Made by a program: the position numbers and the translations under genes. DNA of 64,000 nucleotides from Methylobacterium phyllostachyos. Lineage in GTDB: Bacteria > Pseudomonadota > Alphaproteobacteria > Rhizobiales > Beijerinckiaceae. The notes beneath the pieces are model-generated. The model was not told where the DNA came from, did not search any database, and worked only from the letters and a program-made list of their open reading frames with translations. This document shows, in pieces, positions 59,431 to 64,000 of this stretch; the stretch's first letter is position 1, and every line of letters starts with the position of its first letter. Location: positions 1 to 64,000 of the forward strand of contig NZ_FNHS01000016.1 of the NCBI RefSeq assembly GCF_900103445.1. Direction: 5' to 3'.

Positions 59431-60126
59431 ATGCTGAGCGTCGAGGGGATCGACCTCTATTACGGCGCCGCGCAGGCGCTCCGCGGCGTCTCGCTGAGGG
59501 CCGAAGCCGGGCAGGTCACGACGGTTCTGGGCCGCAACGGCGTCGGCAAGACCTCGCTGCTGCGGGCGATCGTCGGCCAGCAGCCCGTGCGCTCCGGCGC
59601 GATCCGTCTCGACGGGCGCCCGATCCAGGACTTCGCCCCCTACGACCGGGCGCGCGCCGGGATCGCCTTCGTGCCCCAGGGCCGCGAGATCTTCCCGCTG
59701 CTCACCGTCAAGGAGAACCTGGAGACCGGCTTCGCCCCGCTGAAGCGCCGGGACCGCCACATTCCCGGGGAGATCTACGACCTGTTCCCCGTGCTCAAGG
59801 ACATGCTGCACCGGCGCGGCGGCGATCTCTCGGGCGGCCAGCAGCAGCAGCTCGCCATCGCCCGGGCGCTGGTGACGCGGCCCAAGCTCCTCGTGCTCGA
59901 CGAGCCCACCGAGGGCATCCAGCCCTCGATCATCAAGGATATCGGCCGGGCGATCACCTATCTCCGCGGCAAGGGCGAGATGGGAATCGTGCTGGTGGAG
60001 CAGTATTTCGAATGGGCCCGCGACCTCTGCGATTCCTACGCGGTGATGGATCGCGGGCAGGTGGTGCTGGCAGGCCCCCGGGGCGGGATGGTCGAGGCCG
60101 ACGTACTCCGGTGGATGTCGGTGTAG
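59431..60126 (+). CDS. urtE: urea ABC transporter ATP-binding protein UrtE
   Basis: A 231-residue LivF-like ATPase. It begins MLSVEGIDLYYGAAQALRGV. Walker A is GRNGVGKTSLLRAI, the signature LSGGQQQQLAIARAL, Walker B LLVLDEPTEGIQPSIIKDI, and GMAL-like EQYFEWARDLCD is the UrtE switch region. Length matches. It is the last gene of the urt operon; urease genes are not in the window. The following 186 bases have no gene. Confidence 0.96.
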   Translation: MLSVEGIDLYYGAAQALRGVSLRAEAGQVTTVLGRNGVGKTSLLRAIVGQQPVRSGAIRLDGRPIQDFAPYDRARAGIAFVPQGREIFPLLTVKENLETGFAPLKRRDRHIPGEIYDLFPVLKDMLHRRGGDLSGGQQQQLAIARALVTRPKLLVLDEPTEGIQPSIIKDIGRAITYLRGKGEMGIVLVEQYFEWARDLCDSYAVMDRGQVVLAGPRGGMVEADVLRWMSV

Positions 60127-60312
60127 GGCAGGCCTGGGGCGGGATAGGCCTCGGTCCGCTAGGACACCGAGAGCCGCCAAAGTCTGGACGTCTATTCAGA
60201 AATCACCGGTATAAATCCTATAATTCATCCGCGAAAACTGTTAATTAACCCCCGAGCGCCAAGTTTATACCACAATTGGGGCCTGCCATGGCGCCTCACC
60301 GCAGGAGCGCCC

Positions 60313-60393
60313 ATGACGATCCTCGATCCCATCACCGGTGAGCTGGTCACCATCCCGGTGCCGCGTCCGCGGCCGCAGCCCGGCCCCCGCTGA
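60313..60393 (+). CDS. 26-aa proline/arginine-rich micropeptide
   Basis: GCAGGAG stands six bases before the ATG. The peptide is MTILDPITGELVTIPVPRPR plus six residues, rich in Pro and Arg at its end. The TVT-like strand D-P-I-T-G-E-L-V-T-I-P is not random in composition, and the Shine-Dalgarno sequence is the best in this neighbourhood. It is upstream of, and in line with, the next small gene. It may be a free small protein or a leader whose translation over the proline run affects the gene behind it. No family is known to me. Confidence 0.5.
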   Translation: MTILDPITGELVTIPVPRPRPQPGPR

Positions 60394-60407
60394 GACGCTC
60401 CGGGCTC

Positions 60408-60611
60408 ATGACGAACGCGATCGATCCAGGGACGCGCCGCCGGAAGGCGCGAGCCGGGCAGCTTCGGGTCCGAACGGTCCCGCCGGGCCTGGTGCTGATC
60501 GGGGGAGGGCCGGCCCCGAACAGCGAGCCGACCGCCGCCGCCGACCTGATCGCCCTGGCCCAGGCGGCGCGCCGGCAGGCCGCGGATCGCGAGCCTCCGG
60601 ATCGGGCCTGA
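60408..60611 (+). CDS. 67-aa protein of unknown function
   Basis: The frame begins MTNAIDPGTRRRKARAGQLR and contains VPPGLVLIGGGPAPN and an alanine-rich helix with DLIALAQAARRQAADRE. The basic N-terminus, small hydrophobic strand and terminal helix look like a real short protein, but codon bias in GC-rich DNA can imitate this. It follows the 26-codon frame by 14 bases. The opposite strand has a longer frame without protein-like character, which was rejected. Confidence 0.45.
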   Translation: MTNAIDPGTRRRKARAGQLRVRTVPPGLVLIGGGPAPNSEPTAAADLIALAQAARRQAADREPPDRA

Positions 60612-60678
60612 GGCGGCACGCAGCCGCTCGGGTCGGGTTCGGGGGCCAAGGACCGGCGAGCGGTCCAGTTCACGTATC

Positions 60679-61164
60679 TCAGCAGCCGGAGCAGATCGGC
60701 TTGGCGGCGCTACGGCCTTCCTTCTCCAGGCGCGTCATCATCGCCTCCCGGTCGTAGGATCGCGCCTCGATCTTCGCGACGGGCTTGCCGGCCTCGATCG
60801 CCCCCGTTTCGGTCACGCCCGCGAAAGCGTTCCTGTTCACCACGAAGGACGGCCGTGTCAGCTCCGCCGGGTGCAGGGTCCGCCAGGCCAGCCGCGCGCG
60901 TGTCGAGGCCGCCAGAACATCTGTCGGGTTCACCCGTTGCCCAGGAACCTCGGCCTCGTGGACGCGGGCCGTGCCCGGGATGCCGATGGCCGGCAAGGCC
61001 GCCGCCGGAACGGCCGGCGCCGCCGGGCTCGCGACCTCCTTCAGGGCGGCATCGTGCGCCGTCATGGATGGCAGGGAGCTGTACGCGGTGGGCACGTTCG
61101 GCAGCCGTGAACAGGCACTTGCCGACAGCAGAATGAGCCCTATAACCGCGATCCGCGACACCAT
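60679..61164 (-). CDS. lipoprotein of unknown function
   Basis: The 161-residue product begins MVSRIAVIGLILLSASACS, a lipoprotein signal with lipobox LSASAC and Cys18. The mature part is Ala/Pro-rich (EVASPAAPAVPAAALPAIG) and then soluble (VNPTDVLAASTRARLAWRTL). It ends with ICSGC, two Cys near the C-terminus. ATG 61164 is preferred to a TTG at 61182. The product is probably anchored to the outer membrane or the periplasmic face of the inner membrane. It stands alone on this strand and is divergent from the Tat-exported protein gene at 61463. Its function is not recognisable. Confidence 0.75.
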   Translation of the reverse strand: MVSRIAVIGLILLSASACSRLPNVPTAYSSLPSMTAHDAALKEVASPAAPAVPAAALPAIGIPGTARVHEAEVPGQRVNPTDVLAASTRARLAWRTLHPAELTRPSFVVNRNAFAGVTETGAIEAGKPVAKIEARSYDREAMMTRLEKEGRSAAKPICSGC

Positions 61165-61462
61165 ATTGCCACCCGAAAGCAATACTCAGCCGTTCTGGCC
61201 AAGCTTGTTCCTCGTGATACAGGAGCATGTCGGCAGTGTCCAATGATCGACACCGCCCGGCCCTGGCCGCGAGGACGCCCGGTCCGGGGTGTTGCCTTCC
61301 AGCCGGCCTGCGGATGCGGGACGGTTGGGCCGCGGACGGGACCTTCGCGCGGGTGGCCCCCACCCGCCTTCGGCCGCTCAATCCTGCGCCGCGGCGGTGT
61401 CAGACACGCGCCAGATACGTAACGCCGCCCATGGCGACGCACGACGTCACCGGAGGACGACC

Positions 61463-62500
61463 ATGAGCACCCGACGCGACTTCCTGCACCTCTCGGCGGC
61501 CGCGACGGCGGCCGGTGTCCTGGCGGCGCCGGCCGCCGCGCAGGCCCCCGCCTCCAGCCCGGGCCGGCCGATCCCGCCCGCGGGCGGGAGCCAGACCATG
61601 CTGCGCCTTGCCACCTTCGTCCCGGAGGGCGGCAGCCCGCCGCGCCTCGGCGCGGTGCGCCCGGACGGCCGCATCATCGACCTGTCACGGATCGCGAATC
61701 CGGGTTTCGATCCCGCGCGGATGGTCTCCCTGATCGAGGCCGGCCCGGCAGCGCTGGAGCGCGTCCGGCAGGCCGCCGCCTCCGGTGACGGGCCGTCCGT
61801 CGAGACCGTGCGGCTCCTTGCGCCGATCCCGGCGCCGACCCGGAACGTCTATGCGGTCGGCTGGAACTACCTGGAGCACTTCGCCGAGGGGCAGGCCGTG
61901 CGCGGCACCCACGCCGAGTACCCGGCCCACCCGGTGTTCTTCACCAAGGGCGTCAACACCGTGAACGGGCCCTACGATCCGATCCCTTACGATCCCGCGG
62001 TCTCGACCGCGATCGACTGGGAGGTGGAACTCGCTGTGATCATCGGGAAAGGCGGACGCAACATCGCGGAATCCGAGGCGATGGACCACGTCTTCGGCTA
62101 CAGCGTGATCAACGACACCACCGCCCGCGACCTGCAGATCAAGCTCCACGGCGGGCAGTGGTTCAAGGGCAAGAGCCTCGACGGTCACGGCCCGATCGGC
62201 CCCTGGATCGTCCCGGCGGCGGATCTCGACCCGGGCGACCTGCGGCTCCAGACCCGGGTCAACGGCGTGGTCAAGCAGGAGGCCTCGACGCAGCAGATGT
62301 ACTTCAAGGTCGCGCGCATCATCGCCGAGCTGTCGCACGGGCTCACTCTGGTCCCGGGGGACATCATCGCCACCGGCACGCCGCCGGGCATCGGCAACGC
62401 GCGCAAGCCGCCGGAATTCCTCAAGCCCGGCGACGTGATGGAAACGGAGGTCGCCGGCATCGGCACCCTGCGCAACGTCATCCAGGCCGTGCCGAGCTAG
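61463..62500 (+). CDS. Tat-exported fumarylacetoacetate-hydrolase-family protein
   Basis: A 345-residue protein. It begins MSTRRDFLHLSAAATAAGVL, a clear twin-arginine signal ending near PAAAQA. The mature part is an FAH-family enzyme: an N-terminal domain, then NVYAVGWNYLEHFAE, the metal-binding segment DWEVELAVIIGKG and NDTTARDLQ with the aspartate ligand, and ATGTPPGIGNARKPPEFLKPGD. The family includes C-C bond hydrolases, isomerases and decarboxylases of small oxo-acids. CGGAGGAC precedes the ATG. Export is unusual for this family. It is convergent with a LysR regulator, which may not regulate it. Confidence 0.9.
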   Translation: MSTRRDFLHLSAAATAAGVLAAPAAAQAPASSPGRPIPPAGGSQTMLRLATFVPEGGSPPRLGAVRPDGRIIDLSRIANPGFDPARMVSLIEAGPAALERVRQAAASGDGPSVETVRLLAPIPAPTRNVYAVGWNYLEHFAEGQAVRGTHAEYPAHPVFFTKGVNTVNGPYDPIPYDPAVSTAIDWEVELAVIIGKGGRNIAESEAMDHVFGYSVINDTTARDLQIKLHGGQWFKGKSLDGHGPIGPWIVPAADLDPGDLRLQTRVNGVVKQEASTQQMYFKVARIIAELSHGLTLVPGDIIATGTPPGIGNARKPPEFLKPGDVMETEVAGIGTLRNVIQAVPS

Positions 62501-62508
62501 GGCGTACC

Positions 62509-62609
62509 GGGTTTCGAAAGGGCGAGCCCTTTCGCGGGTCCCGGGCGGAGCCCGGGTCGCTCAGGGGCTCCGCCCCCGAACCCCGCCCGAGGGCTCGCCC
62601 TTGGGCCAC
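62509..62609. repeat. family A multi-hairpin intergenic element, copy 6
   Basis: GGGTTTCGAAAGGGC...GCCCTTTCGCGGG, GCCCGGG with CCCGGGC, GGGGCTCCGCCCC and CGAGGGCTCGCCCTTGGG. It lies between the convergent FAH-family and LysR genes. The outer GGTTTCGAAAGG has no clean partner at the right end, so this copy is the most diverged. Confidence 0.75.
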
Positions 62610-62623
62610 CCCGAATGCCCCGG

Positions 62624-63508
62624 TCAGGCCCGGAGCTGCGCCACGAAGGCCCGGATGAACGGCGGCAGGCCGTCGAGGTCGCGCAGGCACAGGGTGAGGT
62701 CGCGCCGCGCCCACGCATCGGCTAGCGGCACCACCGCCAGGGCGAGGCCCTGCGCGGCCCGGGCGGCCGCGCTCTCGGGCAGGATCGCCAAGCCGACCCG
62801 GGCCTCGACCAGCCGGCAGACAGCGTCGAACCCACGCAGCTGCACCCGCAGGCGCATCGGCCGCCCCTCCCGCGCCGCCTGGGCGACCAGGAACCGGCTG
62901 ATGGCGCTGCGCCGGTCGAGGCCCACGAGGTCGTGGCCGAGCACCTCCGCGAAGGGGATCGCCCCGCGCCCCGCCAGGGGATGATCCCGGGCGGCGACCA
63001 GCACGAACCGGTCCTCCCGGAACGGGAAGGTCTGCAGCGAGCCGGTATCGACCGTGCCCGACAGGATGCCGAGATCGGCCGCCCCCTCGGCCACCAGCCC
63101 GACGATCTCCTCGGAGGTGCGCTCCTCGACCTCGACGCCGATCCCCGGATGGTCGGCCAGGAAGGCCGAGAGCGCCTCCGGCAGGAACTCGGTGAGCGCG
63201 TTGGTGTTGGCCAGCACCCGGATCTGACCGAAGGCGCCCCCGGAGAAAGCCGACATCTCCTCGCGCAGGCGCTCGACCGCAGCCAGCACCTCCCGGGCAT
63301 GCACGAGGAGCGCCCGCCCGGCCGGAGTCGGGCTGACGCCCTGCCGCCCCCGGGTAAGGAGGGCGGCCCCGAGGGATTCCTCCATCAGGCGGATCCGCGT
63401 GGAGGCTGCCGCCAGGGCAAGGTTTGCCCGCCCCGCGCCGTGGGTGATCGAGCCGGCCTCGACCACGTGCCGAAACAGGCCGAGATCGGTGAGATCGAAC
63501 CGCATCAT
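62624..63508 (-). CDS. LysR-family transcriptional regulator
   Basis: A 294-residue regulator. The N-terminal winged HTH (residues about 5-65: LGLFRHVVEAGSITHGAGRA, SLGAALLTRGRQGVSPTPAG) is followed by an effector-binding domain (about 95-290) with the usual periplasmic-protein-like pattern (FGQIRVLANTNALTEFLPEA, GAADLGILSGTVDTGSLQT). Two adjacent ATG codons at 63508 and 63505 are possible starts, with AGGA a few bases upstream that suits the second better. It stands alone; possible targets lie beyond the right edge or include the FAH-family gene with which it is convergent. Confidence 0.92.
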   Translation of the reverse strand: MMRFDLTDLGLFRHVVEAGSITHGAGRANLALAAASTRIRLMEESLGAALLTRGRQGVSPTPAGRALLVHAREVLAAVERLREEMSAFSGGAFGQIRVLANTNALTEFLPEALSAFLADHPGIGVEVEERTSEEIVGLVAEGAADLGILSGTVDTGSLQTFPFREDRFVLVAARDHPLAGRGAIPFAEVLGHDLVGLDRRSAISRFLVAQAAREGRPMRLRVQLRGFDAVCRLVEARVGLAILPESAAARAAQGLALAVVPLADAWARRDLTLCLRDLDGLPPFIRAFVAQLRA

Positions 63509-64000
63509 CGTCCTGGCGTCTCCCCGCCGCTCCGCCGGATGCGCGGTCCCCCGGTGGCGGCCGACGGTAGCCTCGGTCCTGTCCCGTGTCAGCGTCCGCG
63601 GATGCCCCATCGCCGGCGCCTCGACCGCGGGGCCATCGCTGCACACCGCCATCATGTTCCCGAGAGACTATGAAGTGTCTACTTATCGACACATCACATC
63701 TTCTGATTTGAAGTGCATTGCATTCAAAATCAGGATCCAGTCCCCAGATACTAAACCATGTCTATCGAATATCTCGGTATAAATGTCAGGGTCCGCGGAT
63801 TTTTTATTCACGCTCCCTTAACGGGATACAATTCAAATCTGTCCGACAATCTGCGGATCGGTCGCGCGTATGATAAATCTCTCACGTCCGCCTGTCGTAC
63901 GACTGAGCACGATACGCACACACCAGTCCAGACCTGGATCAGGGGCTCGGACGACGAATAGGCCAAATCCCTGTTGGCCAAGCCCATGATGGACGCACTC
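63509..64000. other. right-end region, no gene supported
   Basis: About 490 bases upstream of the LysR gene to the window edge. From 63660 the sequence is AT-richer. A 67-codon plus-strand frame at 63758-63961 has no Shine-Dalgarno sequence and an irregular composition, so I did not accept it. The LysR promoter probably lies near 63520-63700. Nothing else is recognised. Confidence 0.4.

Noticed and set aside
63758..63961. 67-codon frame at the right edge
   Set aside because: No ribosome-binding site, mixed composition and no fold pattern.

Overview
The window looks like the chromosome of a GC-rich alphaproteobacterium, most probably Methylobacterium/Methylorubrum (Hyphomicrobiales). This is inferred from about 70 % GC coding DNA, an HWE-type histidine kinase, aerobic-pathway cobalamin genes (cobU/O/Q, cobD, cobC), a UrtABCDE urea transporter, two Crp/Fnr regulators, a probable EcfG-type stress promoter, and abundant intergenic multi-hairpin repeats. 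No rRNA, CRISPR array, integrase or intact transposase was seen.

Layout. (1) 1-4.6 kb: a truncated PAS/HWE histidine kinase, a Crp/Fnr regulator, a cold-shock protein and several small unknown genes. (2) 4.7-9.3 kb: an XRE repressor-like gene divergent from a row of proteins of unknown function (98, 257, 92, 494 and 85 aa, then an ORF interrupted by an in-frame TGA), ending at a tRNA-Glu. This is the least explained region. (3) 9.4-17 kb: cobU-cobO-cobQ, an MFS carrier, a 2-hydroxyacid dehydrogenase, and cobD/cobC, whose start codons overlap head to head. (4) 17-22.2 kb: a second MFS carrier, a small protein, and malonyl-CoA decarboxylase plus malonyl-CoA synthetase (malonate use). (5) 22.4-24.7 kb: a four-gene minus-strand operon of small membrane-associated proteins behind a GGAAC-N16-GGTT promoter. 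(6) 25.2-53 kb: a large glycogen/trehalose/maltose-1-phosphate cluster: otsA, glgX, treZ, a malQ::treY fusion, a GH13::glgE fusion, a treS::maltokinase fusion, glgB, glgA, an alpha-glucosidase and glgP. It is broken once by an AT-rich islet carrying a glycosyltransferase-like orphan gene. (7) 53-60.1 kb: a Crp/Fnr regulator divergent from urtABCDE, with a clear sigma-54 promoter. (8) 60.3-63.5 kb: tiny genes, a lipoprotein, a Tat-exported fumarylacetoacetate-hydrolase-family protein and a LysR regulator.

How it works together. The carbohydrate cluster carries three routes to trehalose: OtsA from UDP-glucose, TreY/TreZ from glucan, and TreS from maltose. It also carries the TreS-maltokinase-GlgE-GlgB route from trehalose to branched alpha-glucan, with GlgA for classical synthesis and GlgX, GlgP, MalQ and the alpha-glucosidase for breakdown. 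It can therefore move carbon both ways between storage glucan and the stress solute trehalose. The urea transporter appears to be under nitrogen (sigma-54) control.

Three families of palindromic elements recur between genes: A, multi-hairpin, six copies; B, poly-C/G hairpins, three copies plus one simple hairpin; C, two copies plus one diverged. They sit in three of the four junctions of the urt operon. Starts were chosen from Shine-Dalgarno sequences, family lengths and overlaps. All functional names rest on motif reading without database searches.
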